From Candidatus Gastranaerophilales bacterium (GTDB lineage Bacteria > Cyanobacteriota > Vampirovibrionia > Gastranaerophilales > Gastranaerophilaceae), in NCBI GenBank assembly GCA_944326475.1, contig CALVEC010000005.1:1-64000 (forward strand): a stretch of 64,000 bases of DNA, in the 5' to 3' direction. Below, piece by piece: positions 1-9,896 of the stretch (position 1 is its first letter; each line of letters opens with the position of its first letter). The notes under the pieces are model-generated. The model was given only the letters and a program-made list of their open reading frames with translations. It was not told where the DNA came from and did not search any database. The translations under genes were made by a program, and so were the position numbers.

Positions 1-5
1 AAATA

Positions 6-78
6 TGCCGCGTCTCGGAATCGAACCAAGGACACAGGGATTTTCAGTCCCTTGCTCTACCAACTGAGCTAACGCGGC
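6..78 (-). tRNA. tRNA-Phe (GAA)
   Basis: Read on the minus strand, the 73-nt cloverleaf has a 7-bp acceptor stem (GCCGCGT/ACGCGGC), a D arm, anticodon GAA in the loop CTGAAAA, and a T arm with GGTTCGAATCC. The discriminator is A and no CCA is encoded. The -10 box (86-91) ends 7 nt before the first tRNA base, so transcription probably starts at or next to the mature 5' end. Confidence 0.97.
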
Positions 79-85
79 ATACTGT

Positions 86-113
86 ATTATATTTTCAACG
101 GTTGGCAGAGCAA
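86..113 (-). promoter_or_regulatory. Promoter of tRNA-Phe
   Basis: On the minus strand TTGCTC (108-113) is followed after 16 nt by TATAAT (86-91). The predicted start falls on the first bases of the tRNA, leaving little or no 5' leader for RNase P. Confidence 0.6.
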
Positions 114-267
114 GCTCTACCATAAACATTTTCCAACCCGATTCCCAACCGAGTCTGCTTTATAAAGATATCACCAACAAAGAGCATGGTCAAGCATTTG
201 TTTTTCATTAAGAGAATATAAAAAACATTCTCCTGTGTGACAATTATTTACACAACCGCACGAACAA

Positions 268-296
268 TTGACTTTTTGGTACAATTAGTCTATAAC
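268..296 (+). promoter_or_regulatory. Sigma70-type promoter of trxA
   Basis: TTGACT (268-273), a 17-nt spacer and TATAAC (291-296) form a near-consensus promoter. The start would lie near 303, ahead of the GGAGG ribosome-binding site at about 311 and the ATG at 325. Confidence 0.75.
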
Positions 297-324
297 TTAA
301 TAAACAGTATGGAGGAGTTAAAAC

Positions 325-648
325 ATGTCTAATGCAACTGATATCAACGATTCTTCATTTAAAGATGAAGTTATCGATTCTGAAAAGCTGACTATAGTAG
401 ATTTCTGGGCACCGTGGTGCGGTCCCTGCAGAAAACTTGGACCGGTTCTCGATGAAATTGTCTCTGAATATGCAGAAAAAATAAAAGTTGTTAAACTTAA
501 CACAGATGAAAATTTAAAAACAGCTAAAGAGTATTCTATCAGCGGTTTACCTACGCTTTTGCTTTTTAAAAACGGTCAGGCTGTCGAAAGACTCGTGGGA
601 TTCCTTCCGAAATCATCTATTGTTAACAACATAGAAAAACATTTATAA
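325..648 (+). CDS. trxA: Thioredoxin
   Basis: This is a 107-residue cytosolic thioredoxin, the normal length of the family. The redox motif WCGPC lies at residues 31-35 after the strand TIVDFWAP, and the cis-proline loop GLPT is at 74-77 (Pro76). Thioredoxin reduces disulfides in client proteins and is recharged by thioredoxin reductase, which is not in this window. A GGAGG site lies 9 nt before the ATG. It appears to be a single-gene unit, with its own consensus promoter upstream and a strong hairpin terminator at 654-682. No oddities are seen. Confidence 0.95.
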   Translation: MSNATDINDSSFKDEVIDSEKLTIVDFWAPWCGPCRKLGPVLDEIVSEYAEKIKVVKLNTDENLKTAKEYSISGLPTLLLFKNGQAVERLVGFLPKSSIVNNIEKHL

Positions 649-653
649 ACACG

Positions 654-682
654 ACTCCGGGGGACTCTATCCCGGAGTTTTT
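654..682 (+). terminator. Rho-independent terminator of trxA
   Basis: ACTCCGGG (654-661) pairs with CCCGGAGT (671-678), followed by a T run. Confidence 0.9.
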
Positions 683-760
683 GCAGCAGCATTTACATAC
701 GAGAACGTATTTCTGCACTTGTTGAAACCGGCGTTGTATAGGAGAAACAACTGTGTACGG

Positions 761-1165
761 TTAAACATCAGCAGGGTTGTTTTTTAAATACTCCTGAACA
801 TTTTTTACATATTTGTTTGCCAGATAGCGGTAAATTCCAAAAAATGTAAATTTAGGCTCTTTTGCGTGAGCAGCCTGGTTCCCTTCAATAATTCTTGAAC
901 GCGCTGCAGCTTTTAAAAATTCTTTTTGGTTAGGTTTAAATCGATACTTTTCAGCGTCTTCTTTTACTGTTTCCGGAGTAAAATAATCGTCATATTCAGG
1001 AATCCATTCTGTCTTTGTGTATGTAATGTACTCAGTATCTGTAAAATGATAGTCAGGGTTGTCCGGATAGCGGTCATATTCAACTTTTTCAGTGTACTCC
1101 CGCTCAACCCATTTTTTAAAATTGATATTTTTGTTTTTATTTATAATAATTGGTTCTATACGCAT
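761..1165 (-). CDS. Hypothetical protein, charged and tyrosine-rich
   Basis: I do not recognise this 134-residue protein. It is soluble-looking, rich in Tyr, Lys, Glu and Asp, with no signal peptide or membrane segment. The N-terminus carries INFKKW near residue 14, faintly like the F-K-G motif of its neighbours. It starts 13 nt after the stop of the large upstream S-F-K-G gene on the same strand, so the two are probably co-transcribed. No function can be assigned. Confidence 0.6.
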   Translation of the reverse strand: MRIEPIIINKNKNINFKKWVEREYTEKVEYDRYPDNPDYHFTDTEYITYTKTEWIPEYDDYFTPETVKEDAEKYRFKPNQKEFLKAAARSRIIEGNQAAHAKEPKFTFFGIYRYLANKYVKNVQEYLKNNPADV

Positions 1166-1178
1166 CTGTTCAAACCTT

Positions 1179-3962
1179 TTACTTGTTATCTCTTTGTGTA
1201 AGGACCTTTTTGCCCGTTAATCTGGACATAAACCGGAAGAATTTACCTTTGATACCGGTATCTTCATAGTGAGCAAGTTCTTTTTCCAGAATTTGTGCTT
1301 GTGTTTGTTCTGTTACCGGCATGCCTATAGCAGCCCTTGCGGTGTATTCTCCGGCAACGGTACATGCCGCCGTAACTGCTGACATTCCGAGCAAGCTGTT
1401 ATTATAAGCTTTTCTGAATGTACTGTTAAACAAGTCTATAAACATTGTTGCATAGAAAATTCTTGATATTTCCTGAACAAAACGTTCTTTAGCTTTAAGT
1501 TTTGCGGTCGGTTTGTCGTCACCGTTAGATTTCAGCATTACCATGTTGTAGTTATCGGCAATCAAGAACCAGATGGTTGCAACTTTAGAGGTGAATCTCG
1601 TCAGATTGGACAACTCAGCGTTTGAAACACCGGACATAGATAATGAGTTAAATGAAGTTTTAAGCTTCTTCGCAAACTCATGTTTAAATTCCTCATCCGG
1701 AGCATCAAGTTTTGGCATAAGCTTGCTGACACAGTTGGTAAGAGAATTGATTCCGCTATCATATTTCGGAAGTTTTTGCGGCTCAAACATTTTTCCGATA
1801 AGCCTTGTTACATAATACGGGAATTTTAAAGTATTCCACATAAATATAAACGGTTCTTTAATGAAATCAACACCCTGTTTTATAAGATATCTGTCTTTGT
1901 TGCAAAGAAGGAAAATTTTCGGATTGTTAATATTTTCCACAAAGTCACCCGTGATTTGTCCGAGTTCGGGATGTGCCGTTGCAATCCGCGAAAACAGTGT
2001 TTTTATTCTTGCTTCATAATGTTCTGCGTCATTAATTTTGAAAATATTATCAAACATTCTGGAAAATTCGCTGCAGTGCGATTTGACGTATTTTGCAAGC
2101 TCGGTATACAGTTTCAGCAAGTCTTCTTTGTTTTCAAAACCGTCGACCATGCCGTTACCCTTGTAGAACATTTGTTTAAGTTCTTCTGCCTGAGGTTCGC
2201 CTATCACCGGTTTTACATTTTCAATAAAACTGTCAAACCGTTCTCTGTAAATGCGGTATTTATCATATTTTGTGATTGCACGCATTTCATTTTCGTAACC
2301 GTATTGCACAAGCAGTTTTCCGAGTTTTGTTTTTGCCCTGCCCTGTCGTTTTACATCTTCGATTAAATTGTTAATCGACGTGTATTTAGTATAATCATTG
2401 GCAACAGTTCTGTATGTTTGTGCAAGCTCAGCAAATCCGTTGTTTGTGAGTTTTTCAGCCAGCCTGTCAAATTCGCTTACCGGAATTTTAAATTCTTTTT
2501 CGGTTAATTTTGTATAAATCCGTTCATAAGCTGCTTTAATCGGTTTTAAATAGTCTTCATAAAGTTTGAAATCCGGTTTTGGATTTTTAATTTTCATTTT
2601 TCCGATATGTCTTAAAGAGTATCCTGCGGTTATAATTACAGCACTGGCAGCAAGTACGGTATTTAAGCTCAAAAGCGGTTTAAGCTCCTTGTCTTTCATA
2701 GCGGGATGGTGTGCAACTGCGGGTTTTATTGAAAATGCATCGTTACTCAATCCCATTGATTGTTCAAAACTTTTGAAAGTCTCTGTTTTATGGTTGTTTA
2801 TAGGTATTGAAGCTGCATTTTTAAAGCTCGGTTTTTGCAGCATTGACATTACCTGTGACTCGATTTCTTTGTGTGTTTCAGTTTTTTGTGCACTGCTGTT
2901 TTTGGGAGTATCTTTGACTTTTTCGGCAGAATCTGCAATTGCTTTTTTTTCAAGTTCCTTTTGGTGTTTTTTATTTTGTTCTTTCGCTTTTTCCGAAGAA
3001 ATAAACATTATATTTTTGCCGCTGGACAAACGGGAAAACATTTCCGTAAAGAGCACAGTGCCTGCCAGTGTTCCCACAATCCAGCCTTTACTTTTCTGGA
3101 TGTATTTTTGCAATGCACCCAGAGTAATTAGCTGTATATACGCGTTCAGCGTAACCCTCTTTATTTCCTGATTAAAACGAATATTTTTTTCTTTTTTTGC
3201 GGACTTGGGGTCATTGTCGCAGAGACTCGAGAGGTTATATGCATCGTTTGCAAGGAAGAACGCCGGAATATAACCCGACACTATTCTGTTCAAGGAACGT
3301 TCATGTACGCTGTTATAATTCCCTGTTTTCGGGCTGTACATTTTTGCCTGATTCACAAAAAGCGACAGTTTTCTGAGTTCCGGGCTGTCGTAGCGGTATT
3401 TGTGCGTTGTTTCAAGCAGTCCCTGAAGTTCATGGAGATTAGCTTTTCTCTCCGATTTAATGCGGTTATTTTTTATAAATTTTGTTTCCAAAATACCGTT
3501 TAGAAAAGCGCTCTTTTTAAGCGGTTTAATTTTTTGGAGCTGTCTTATTGACCATTCCGCAACATTTGCCGGCATTTCCGTAAACGGAAATTTAAGACCG
3601 CTTAAAATAAGTTTTAACGGCGTTTCTTCTCTGAACTGAATGAACTTTTCACCGGTCTGCGGATTGGTGGTTCTTATAATGTGTTGTGAAATCCACTCAT
3701 CGCTTAAAAGGCTTTCGAGATGAAGTTTTTCGGAAGAACCTATGGCTTCCGCAATAGCATTTTGTGCCGTTTTTAAATTTATTTTAATTTTTCCGGGCTT
3801 ATACATAGAAAAAACGCCTTTAAAGGATGGATTTTCTGACTTTCTCTCTAAAGGCGTTTTGTTTAATACATTTTTTGATGGGTATGCTATGTTCACACGT
3901 CTCTTTTTCTTAGTGAACCCTGTATTCTCCTGTTGAATTGTTCCAAGATGGCTTAGTTTCAT
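1179..3962 (-). CDS. Large S-F-K-G protein with two related hydrophobic modules
   Basis: The family is unknown. The frame opens with TTG at 4016 (945 aa), but ATG 3962 (927 aa) is preferred: AGGG lies just upstream and it puts the SFKG motif (3816-3827) at residues 46-49, as in the other S-F-K-G proteins here. Two related modules are visible. One near the middle of the N-terminal half has DAYN, a Lys-rich stretch, QE.KR and a hydrophobic helix pair. The other, near the C-terminus, reads DNYN, QEISRI, helices, then GMPVT. Each ends in two or three predicted membrane helices. A Lys/Glu/Ser-rich linker separates them. The same architecture occurs in the protein at 9897-12464. An envelope role is plausible, but no function is known to me. 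Confidence 0.75.
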   Translation of the reverse strand: MKLSHLGTIQQENTGFTKKKRRVNIAYPSKNVLNKTPLERKSENPSFKGVFSMYKPGKIKINLKTAQNAIAEAIGSSEKLHLESLLSDEWISQHIIRTTNPQTGEKFIQFREETPLKLILSGLKFPFTEMPANVAEWSIRQLQKIKPLKKSAFLNGILETKFIKNNRIKSERKANLHELQGLLETTHKYRYDSPELRKLSLFVNQAKMYSPKTGNYNSVHERSLNRIVSGYIPAFFLANDAYNLSSLCDNDPKSAKKEKNIRFNQEIKRVTLNAYIQLITLGALQKYIQKSKGWIVGTLAGTVLFTEMFSRLSSGKNIMFISSEKAKEQNKKHQKELEKKAIADSAEKVKDTPKNSSAQKTETHKEIESQVMSMLQKPSFKNAASIPINNHKTETFKSFEQSMGLSNDAFSIKPAVAHHPAMKDKELKPLLSLNTVLAASAVIITAGYSLRHIGKMKIKNPKPDFKLYEDYLKPIKAAYERIYTKLTEKEFKIPVSEFDRLAEKLTNNGFAELAQTYRTVANDYTKYTSINNLIEDVKRQGRAKTKLGKLLVQYGYENEMRAITKYDKYRIYRERFDSFIENVKPVIGEPQAEELKQMFYKGNGMVDGFENKEDLLKLYTELAKYVKSHCSEFSRMFDNIFKINDAEHYEARIKTLFSRIATAHPELGQITGDFVENINNPKIFLLCNKDRYLIKQGVDFIKEPFIFMWNTLKFPYYVTRLIGKMFEPQKLPKYDSGINSLTNCVSKLMPKLDAPDEEFKHEFAKKLKTSFNSLSMSGVSNAELSNLTRFTSKVATIWFLIADNYNMVMLKSNGDDKPTAKLKAKERFVQEISRIFYATMFIDLFNSTFRKAYNNSLLGMSAVTAACTVAGEYTARAAIGMPVTEQTQAQILEKELAHYEDTGIKGKFFRFMSRLTGKKVLTQRDNK

Positions 3963-4155
3963 AGCTACCCTAAAATTCTCTATTACATTTTTCACATACA
4001 TGACATTTTTTTTCAATGATTAAATCATGAAATTTTACTTAATTTAATATAAGCTGTCTGTTATATGCATTAAGTTTGAAAAAAAACTATTTTGCTATTG
4101 AAAAAAAATATACGCAACAAATTTTAACAAAAAACATTTCACATGCTATTTATAG

Positions 4156-4161
4156 TATAAT
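4156..4161 (+). promoter_or_regulatory. -10 box upstream of uxs
   Basis: TATAAT lies about 55 nt before the preferred ATG at 4217. No convincing -35 box is seen at the right distance. Confidence 0.4.
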
Positions 4162-4216
4162 AATCAGGGGGAATAAGTGTGGAGATGAAGCGAGACAACA
4201 AACAGGAGAGTTTGAA

Positions 4217-5158
4217 ATGATACTTGTGACAGGAGGAGCCGGATTTCTTGGCAGTCATCTGTGTGAAAGATTGATAAAAGAAGGTGAAAAGGTTATATGT
4301 CTTGACAACTTGTTCACAGGTTCAAAAGCGAATATATCTCACTTGCTTTCCGATAAAAACTTTAGCTTTGTACAACACGACATCATCGAAGTTTTTAGTG
4401 CCGATGTAAAAAAGATTTACAACTTTGCCTGTCCGGCAAGTCCGGTTCATTACCAGTTTGATGCGATAAAAACGCTTAAAACATCAGTCTTCGGGATTGA
4501 AAACATGCTCAACCTTGCAGAAAAATGCGGCGCAAGAATACTCCAGGCGTCTACAAGCGAAGTATACGGAGACCCTGCGGTTCATCCGCAGCGGGAAGAT
4601 TATTGGGGAAATGTTAACCCGATAGGCATCAGAAGCTGTTATGATGAGGGCAAAAGAGCTGCTGAAACGCTTATGTTTGATTATCACAGACAAAGAAACA
4701 CCGACATTCGTGTAATCAGAATATTTAATACATACGGTCCGAGAATGGCTGAAAATGACGGGCGAGTTGTTTCTAACTTTATTGTACAGGCATTAAAAAA
4801 TGAAAATATTACCGTCTACGGCGACGGCTCTCAGACCCGTTCTTTCTGTTATGTGGATGACTTAATAGACGGTGCAATAAAGATGATGAACAATAAAAAG
4901 GGATTTATCGGACCCGTAAATCTTGGAAACACCGCAGAAACGCCAATTATTGAATTTGCAAAAATAATTATAGAACTAACCGGCAGCAAGTCAAAAATTG
5001 TTACAAAACCTCTGCCTCAGGATGATCCGACGCAGCGGCGTCCCGACATTAGCTTAGCTGAAAAAATGCTGGACTGGAGACCGTCTGTAGAACTACGCAG
5101 CGGACTTGAAAAAACTATTGAATACTTTGACCGGAAATTAAAGGGGGAGATTAAATGA
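4217..5158 (+). CDS. uxs: UDP-glucuronate decarboxylase (UDP-xylose synthase)
   Basis: A short-chain NAD-dependent sugar-nucleotide enzyme of 313 residues. The frame is open from 4076, but ATG 4217 is chosen because AGGAGA lies just before it and the Rossmann strand starts directly ([12 protein letters not shown], GxxGxxG at 6-12). STSEVYGDP (112-120), YWGNVNPIG (129-137) and CYDEGKR (catalytic Tyr142 and Lys146) are hallmarks of the UXS branch of extended SDRs. It converts UDP-glucuronate to UDP-xylose with loss of CO2. It overlaps ugd by ATGA, and Ugd makes its substrate, so the pair is a two-step UDP-xylose operon probably feeding surface polysaccharide synthesis. Confidence 0.9.
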   Translation: MILVTGGAGFLGSHLCERLIKEGEKVICLDNLFTGSKANISHLLSDKNFSFVQHDIIEVFSADVKKIYNFACPASPVHYQFDAIKTLKTSVFGIENMLNLAEKCGARILQASTSEVYGDPAVHPQREDYWGNVNPIGIRSCYDEGKRAAETLMFDYHRQRNTDIRVIRIFNTYGPRMAENDGRVVSNFIVQALKNENITVYGDGSQTRSFCYVDDLIDGAIKMMNNKKGFIGPVNLGNTAETPIIEFAKIIIELTGSKSKIVTKPLPQDDPTQRRPDISLAEKMLDWRPSVELRSGLEKTIEYFDRKLKGEIK

Positions 5159-6474
5159 AAGTCTGTGTAATCGGAACCGGATACGTCGGTCTTGTCGCCG
5201 GTACTTGTCTTGCAGAGATGGGCAATGATGTTATTTGCGTTGATAACAACAAAAAAAAGCTGGAGCAGCTCTGGAAAGGCATTATCCCCATATACGAACC
5301 GGGGCTTGAAGAATTAATAAAAGTAAACGTAAGCGAAGGCAGATTGACATTCAGCGACGATTTAAAAACAGCAGTTGAAAAATCACTGATATGTTTTATA
5401 GCGGTCGGAACCCCTCAGGGCGAAGACGGTTCAGCCGATTTAAAATACGTATATGAAGTTGCTGAAAGTATCGGTAAATCCCTAAACGGGTACAAAGTTA
5501 TTGTGGACAAGTCAACAGTTCCCGTCGGCACGGCAGACAAAGTCAGTGAAATTATTTCAAAAAACACAGAAATCGAGTTCGATGTTGTTTCAAACCCCGA
5601 ATTTTTAAAACAGGGCGCGGCAGTAGACGATTTTTTAAAGCCGGACAGAGTTGTAATCGGTTCAAATTCGCAAAAAGCAACAGAAATTATGCAGGAGCTT
5701 TATTCACCGTTTTTGAGAACGGGCAACCCCATTATACTTATGGATGTAAAATCGGCTGAAATGACAAAATATGCCGCAAATTCTTTTTTGGCAGTAAAAA
5801 TTTCCTACGCAAACCAGATTGCTAACATTTGTGAAAAAGTTGGTGCTGACGCGGAAATGGTCAGAATCGGAATGTGTTCCGACAAGAGAATCGGTTCGCA
5901 ATTCCTTTTCTCGGGAATCGGTTACGGCGGAAGCTGTTTTCCGAAAGATATTAAAGCAATGATTAAAACGGCAAAAGACTCCGGCTGTTCCTACGAACTT
6001 CTTGAATCCGCAGACAAAATAAACAAAGAACAGCGAAAAATATTTATAGAAAAAATCAAATCATATTTTAAAAACGATATAAAAAACAAGACATTTGCCG
6101 TATGGGGCTTGGCTTTCAAACCCAAAACAAATGACATGAGAGAAGCGCCATCAATCACGGTAATAAACGCACTGCTTGAAAGCGGCGCTGATGTTGTTGC
6201 CTATGACCCGAAGGCAATGGAAGCTGCTTTTTCGATTTTCGGGGACAAAATAAAATACGCAAAAAATTCATATCAGGCTCTTGAAAATGCAGACGCAATG
6301 CTACTTTTAACCGAGTGGAACGAGTTTCGCCGTCCAGATTTTGATAAAATAAAACATCTTCTAAAAAGACCTGTAATTTTTGACGGAAGAAATCAATATG
6401 ATTCAAAAAGGCTTGCGTCAAGAGGTTTTGAATATATTTGCGTCGGGAAAAGACCGGAACCTCTGACGAGTTGA
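5155..6474 (+). CDS. ugd: UDP-glucose 6-dehydrogenase
   Basis: A 439-residue UDP-glucose/GDP-mannose dehydrogenase of normal length. The N-terminal NAD domain opens with [10 protein letters not shown]. The central helix and the C-terminal UDP-binding domain ([14 protein letters not shown]) are present. The catalytic cysteine is C261 in [10 protein letters not shown]. It oxidises UDP-glucose to UDP-glucuronate with two NAD+, in the cytosol. The start ATG overlaps the uxs stop (ATGA), indicating translational coupling, and a GGGGGAG stretch just upstream serves as the ribosome-binding site. No terminator is obvious in the 219-nt gap that follows. Confidence 0.95.
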   Translation: MKVCVIGTGYVGLVAGTCLAEMGNDVICVDNNKKKLEQLWKGIIPIYEPGLEELIKVNVSEGRLTFSDDLKTAVEKSLICFIAVGTPQGEDGSADLKYVYEVAESIGKSLNGYKVIVDKSTVPVGTADKVSEIISKNTEIEFDVVSNPEFLKQGAAVDDFLKPDRVVIGSNSQKATEIMQELYSPFLRTGNPIILMDVKSAEMTKYAANSFLAVKISYANQIANICEKVGADAEMVRIGMCSDKRIGSQFLFSGIGYGGSCFPKDIKAMIKTAKDSGCSYELLESADKINKEQRKIFIEKIKSYFKNDIKNKTFAVWGLAFKPKTNDMREAPSITVINALLESGADVVAYDPKAMEAAFSIFGDKIKYAKNSYQALENADAMLLLTEWNEFRRPDFDKIKHLLKRPVIFDGRNQYDSKRLASRGFEYICVGKRPEPLTS

Positions 6475-6581
6475 AAGTCAATATTTTTATTGTAAATCGA
6501 CCCTATATATGATGCCGCTGCTCTAAAATTATGAAAAACTAATTTAAGAGGAGAATAAGGTTTGGACATTATAGCAGTTCA

Positions 6582-6665
6582 ATGGCAGAAAGAAACAATA
6601 ATTATTCCGCAGCATATCTAGACAAATTAATAAAAAATTATATGAATAAATTTTTGTACCGGTAA
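6582..6665 (+). other. Possible 27-residue ORF in the ugd-mutS2 gap
   Basis: The gap 6475-6693 contains an AGGAG-like site near 6550 and a short frame from ATG 6582 to TAA 6663-6665, with composition like a peptide (MAERNNNYS...). The spacing from AGGAG to the ATG is too long for a normal start, so the frame may be chance. The gap otherwise holds only the mutS2 promoter. Confidence 0.15.
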
Positions 6666-6677
6666 TTATCTGTTTTT

Positions 6678-6686
6678 TGGTATAAT
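6678..6686 (+). promoter_or_regulatory. Extended -10 promoter of mutS2 (leaderless)
   Basis: TGGTATAAT is an exact extended -10 element (TGnTATAAT). Only 7 nt separate TATAAT (6681-6686) from the mutS2 ATG at 6694, so the transcript should begin at the start codon. There is no Shine-Dalgarno sequence. Confidence 0.65.
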
Positions 6687-6693
6687 TATTTAT

Positions 6694-9081
6694 ATGAAAG
6701 TTGCCGATATAGATAAAACGCTAAAGATAACTGAATTTGATAAAGTTTTGGAAATTCTCGGAAGTTTTGCACAAAGCGCATTGGGACGCGAACGCTGCCT
6801 TGCCGCCCGTCCGTCCGACGACAGGGAGACTGTTATAAAAAATTTAAAAATCACAACTCAGGCTCAAAATGCCTACAGGCTCTCAGGAAACACCCTTCCG
6901 ATTTCAAATATAGCGGACATAGAACAAACTGAAAAAAAATTAAAAAACAGACTCACCGTTTCTGTTGAAGAATTAAAAAATCTGTACGACCTTCTGAAAA
7001 CGACCCGCTATATGTCCGGCTTTTTGAACAAGTATGCAAAAGACGAACCTGAACTTTATTCATACTGCGCAACACTTTTTCCTTCAAAAGAAACAGAGGA
7101 AAAAGTCGAAAAAGTTTTTGATGAAAACTTTAACATTAAAGAAACAGCCACTTTGGAGCTAAAATCCTTGTTCCAATCAAAACGAAGCCTGCAGGACAAT
7201 CTCAAAGACACCGTAAATTCTCTTTTGAACAATCCCTCATTTTCACAATACCTCCAGGAGCAGCTCTATACCTCACGTGACGGCAGAATCGTTTTTCAGG
7301 TAAGAGCCGAGGCAAAAAACAAAATTGCGGGTATTGTTCACGATGTTTCGCAATCCGGACAGACCTTTTACATTGAGCCAAAACAGATTGTTGATTTGAA
7401 CAACAGAATAAGAGAAGCAGAGTCTGCGATAGAGGCGGAAATAGCAAAAATAATTAAACAGTTATCTGCAGATTTTGCGGATATTTGTGACAATATTTAC
7501 GCCTCCTTTAAAACATTAATTGAGCTTGATTTTGTGTTCGCCCGCGCAAAATATTCTGTGTCGATTGACGCTTGTGAACCGGAAATCACGGAAAAACGTG
7601 TGGTTGAGCTAAAATCAGTAAAAAATCCTGTACTTTTGTCTGTTCTGGATAATGTTGTGGAAAACGATTTTTCTATCGGCACCCCATATTCTACCATAAT
7701 AATTACAGGCTCAAACGCCGGCGGGAAAACGGTAACACTAAAAACAGCAGCCCTCTCTGTCCTCATGGCAAAAACAGGTCTGCATATTCCTTGTTTCAGC
7801 GCTAAAATTTATCCTTTTAAAAAGATTTTTGCGGAAATCGGTGATGACCAGAATATTATACAGAGCCTTTCTACGTTTTCATCGCACGTTAAAAATCTCA
7901 AAACCATTCTAGACAACGCTGACAGCGATACCTTTGTTGTTATAGACGAGATTGCGGCAGGTACGGATCCGAAAGAAGGGGCTTGTCTTGCCCGCGCAGT
8001 TATGGAGAAGCTTAATGAACTCGGGGCTTTTTCGCTTGTGACTACTCACTTTAGCGAATTAAAATCACTCCCGTTTAACAATAAAAACTTTCAAAATGCA
8101 TCGGTGGATTTTGATGTTGCGACTTTAAAGCCCACATACAAGCTGCGAATAGGGGTGCCAGGAACTTCAAACGCCTTTGCAATAGCCAAAAACTTCGGAA
8201 TACCCGATGAAATCACAAAAAAAGCGGATGAGTATTACCAATCAGAAATAACAGACGAGTCCAAAATTCTTGCGTCGCTGCAGGCAAAATATTCAGAACT
8301 CGGCAGGTTGACGGAAGAAGCCCGGGCGCTGAAAATGCAGTCGGAAGAAAAATTTACTCAGTACAACAAACTGCTTGAAGAACTGAATGCCCAAAAACGA
8401 AAGACCATAAAAGATTTTAAGCGCAGATACGAAGACAACCTTCAAGATGCAAAATCACAGATAAAAAAAGTGCTGGAAAATCTTAATCACAACAAAACCA
8501 AGGACAATGCAATAAAATCTTATAAAAAACTCTCTGAAAAAGGAGCAAAAACTGCAGCCAGAGTAAATAAAGAGTTTGATGAAGTAAACATTAAATATGA
8601 AGAATTAAAAGCGGAAGATATTGCAATAGGCAAAAAGGCTGTTATAAAAGACCTCGACACAGATGTGACAATAGCATCTCTGCCTGACAAGAACGGAAAT
8701 CTCCAGGTCATGGTAGGTCAGCTTAAAACTAATGTTAACATAAAAAAACTTGCAAAAGCCCTGAAACAAAAGAAAGATATAATAAAAAGAAAAATTGCAC
8801 TTTCCAATTCGACAAAATATATTGTTGAAAGGGTTACAATGTCGCCGAAAATTGATGTTCGCGGCTGCACTGTCTCTGACGCTCTGCAGGATTTGGAATC
8901 TTTCCTTGATAAGGCAAGTATGATTAACCTTTCTCCGATAGAAATAATTCACGGCCACGGGACGGGACAGCTAAGACAGGCAATAAGAGATTATCTTGAC
9001 GATTCACCCTATGTTGCAAAATACAGACCCGGTGAAGACACGGAAGGCGGAAACGGCGTAACAATTGTTGATATCAACTAA
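6694..9081 (+). CDS. mutS2: Endonuclease MutS2 / ribosome-rescue ATPase
   Basis: A 795-residue MutS2 of family length. An N-terminal clamp/lever region precedes the ABC-type ATPase with Walker A GSNAGGKTVTLKT (from about residue 340), then ED..I.QSLSTFSSH and the Walker B/D-loop region VVIDEIAAGTDP. A long coiled coil follows, then a C-terminal Smr nuclease domain with IDVRG and HGHGTG. MutS2 suppresses homologous recombination and, in Bacillus, splits collided ribosomes; which role dominates here cannot be read from sequence. It lacks mismatch-recognition domain I, as the family does. The mRNA is predicted to be leaderless. Confidence 0.95.
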   Translation: MKVADIDKTLKITEFDKVLEILGSFAQSALGRERCLAARPSDDRETVIKNLKITTQAQNAYRLSGNTLPISNIADIEQTEKKLKNRLTVSVEELKNLYDLLKTTRYMSGFLNKYAKDEPELYSYCATLFPSKETEEKVEKVFDENFNIKETATLELKSLFQSKRSLQDNLKDTVNSLLNNPSFSQYLQEQLYTSRDGRIVFQVRAEAKNKIAGIVHDVSQSGQTFYIEPKQIVDLNNRIREAESAIEAEIAKIIKQLSADFADICDNIYASFKTLIELDFVFARAKYSVSIDACEPEITEKRVVELKSVKNPVLLSVLDNVVENDFSIGTPYSTIIITGSNAGGKTVTLKTAALSVLMAKTGLHIPCFSAKIYPFKKIFAEIGDDQNIIQSLSTFSSHVKNLKTILDNADSDTFVVIDEIAAGTDPKEGACLARAVMEKLNELGAFSLVTTHFSELKSLPFNNKNFQNASVDFDVATLKPTYKLRIGVPGTSNAFAIAKNFGIPDEITKKADEYYQSEITDESKILASLQAKYSELGRLTEEARALKMQSEEKFTQYNKLLEELNAQKRKTIKDFKRRYEDNLQDAKSQIKKVLENLNHNKTKDNAIKSYKKLSEKGAKTAARVNKEFDEVNIKYEELKAEDIAIGKKAVIKDLDTDVTIASLPDKNGNLQVMVGQLKTNVNIKKLAKALKQKKDIIKRKIALSNSTKYIVERVTMSPKIDVRGCTVSDALQDLESFLDKASMINLSPIEIIHGHGTGQLRQAIRDYLDDSPYVAKYRPGEDTEGGNGVTIVDIN

Positions 9082-9147
9082 ATTGCCGATTTCAAAAAGC
9101 GGGTTATAAAATATACTCAAATTTGTAGAAACAGAAAAGGAGTATAT

Positions 9148-9840
9148 ATGCTGAAAAAGATTTGCTTAATTCTCGCAATGACCGTTATGATGTGCGGATG
9201 TGTCAGAATAGAAACTGATTTGACTATAAACAAAGACGGAAGCGCTGTTGTAAAAGACCGTTTTATGATGAGCAAGCAGCTTCTTGCTATGACACAGCAA
9301 GATCCTTTTGCAGATATAAAGAAGACCAAAGAAAGTCCCGAGACTCAAATAAATCCATACGAAACTGAAGATATGAAGGGATTTGAGGCAACAACAAATA
9401 TAGCAAACCTCGAGAACGCAAAATGGAATACAACCGCTGATACAAAATCTGTTAAAACCAAAAATCTGGACGGCAAATTTGTCAGCGTAAAAAAAGGTTT
9501 TATAAAAACGGTATATACAATTGATGCTGAAATTGACGGTACAAAAAATGCTGATACAGGCGAAAAAATAGAGTCAATGCAAAACAGCGGTGCTGATGTG
9601 AACAGTATTATACAGTACAACTACACAATAAACACACCTGCAAAAGCAGATTCTCACAATGCGGCAAGCGCAGACGATGTTAATTTTGTGTACAAATGGA
9701 ATATAAAATTCGGCGAAGTCAACCCGCTTAAACTCCAATTTACAGTTTACAATACGGGAAATATAATAGGCTTGCTGATTGTTCTCGCTGTAATAACAGG
9801 CGCAATAATCAGCTTACTAAAATCTAAAAAAGCCGATTAA
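9148..9840 (+). CDS. Lipoprotein with C-terminal membrane anchor (LppM/DUF3153-like)
   Basis: A 230-residue predicted lipoprotein. The signal peptide MLKKICLILAMTVMMCGC ends in a slightly unusual lipobox, with the lipidated cysteine at residue 18. The mature part starts with VRIETDLTINKDGSAVVKD, a beta-rich pattern typical of LppM/DUF3153 proteins, which are found in Actinobacteria and Cyanobacteria. A single membrane helix (IIGLLIVLAVITGAIISLL) and a Lys-rich tail close the protein, so it would be anchored at both ends with the domain outside the cytoplasm. AAGGAG precedes the start. It is monocistronic, followed by a two-way terminator. Function is unknown. Confidence 0.7.
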   Translation: MLKKICLILAMTVMMCGCVRIETDLTINKDGSAVVKDRFMMSKQLLAMTQQDPFADIKKTKESPETQINPYETEDMKGFEATTNIANLENAKWNTTADTKSVKTKNLDGKFVSVKKGFIKTVYTIDAEIDGTKNADTGEKIESMQNSGADVNSIIQYNYTINTPAKADSHNAASADDVNFVYKWNIKFGEVNPLKLQFTVYNTGNIIGLLIVLAVITGAIISLLKSKKAD

Positions 9841-9856
9841 GAATAAATACAAGCTT

Positions 9857-9891
9857 AAAAGGGATTGGGTATATTTATCCAACCCTTTTTA
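9857..9891. terminator. Bidirectional terminator
   Basis: AAAAGGG-A-TTGG pairs with CCAACCCTTTT across a 10-nt loop, with A and T runs on both sides. It lies between two convergent genes and can serve both. Confidence 0.8.
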
Positions 9892-9896
9892 ATATT

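Noticed and set aside
204..235. ATTAAGAGAATATAAAAAAC resembles part of a complement of the CRISPR repeat, a possible tracrRNA anti-repeat.
   Set aside because: It is 17 kb from the array, the match is broken by several mismatches, the sequence is simple and AT-rich, and it forms its own small hairpin. Chance similarity is more likely.
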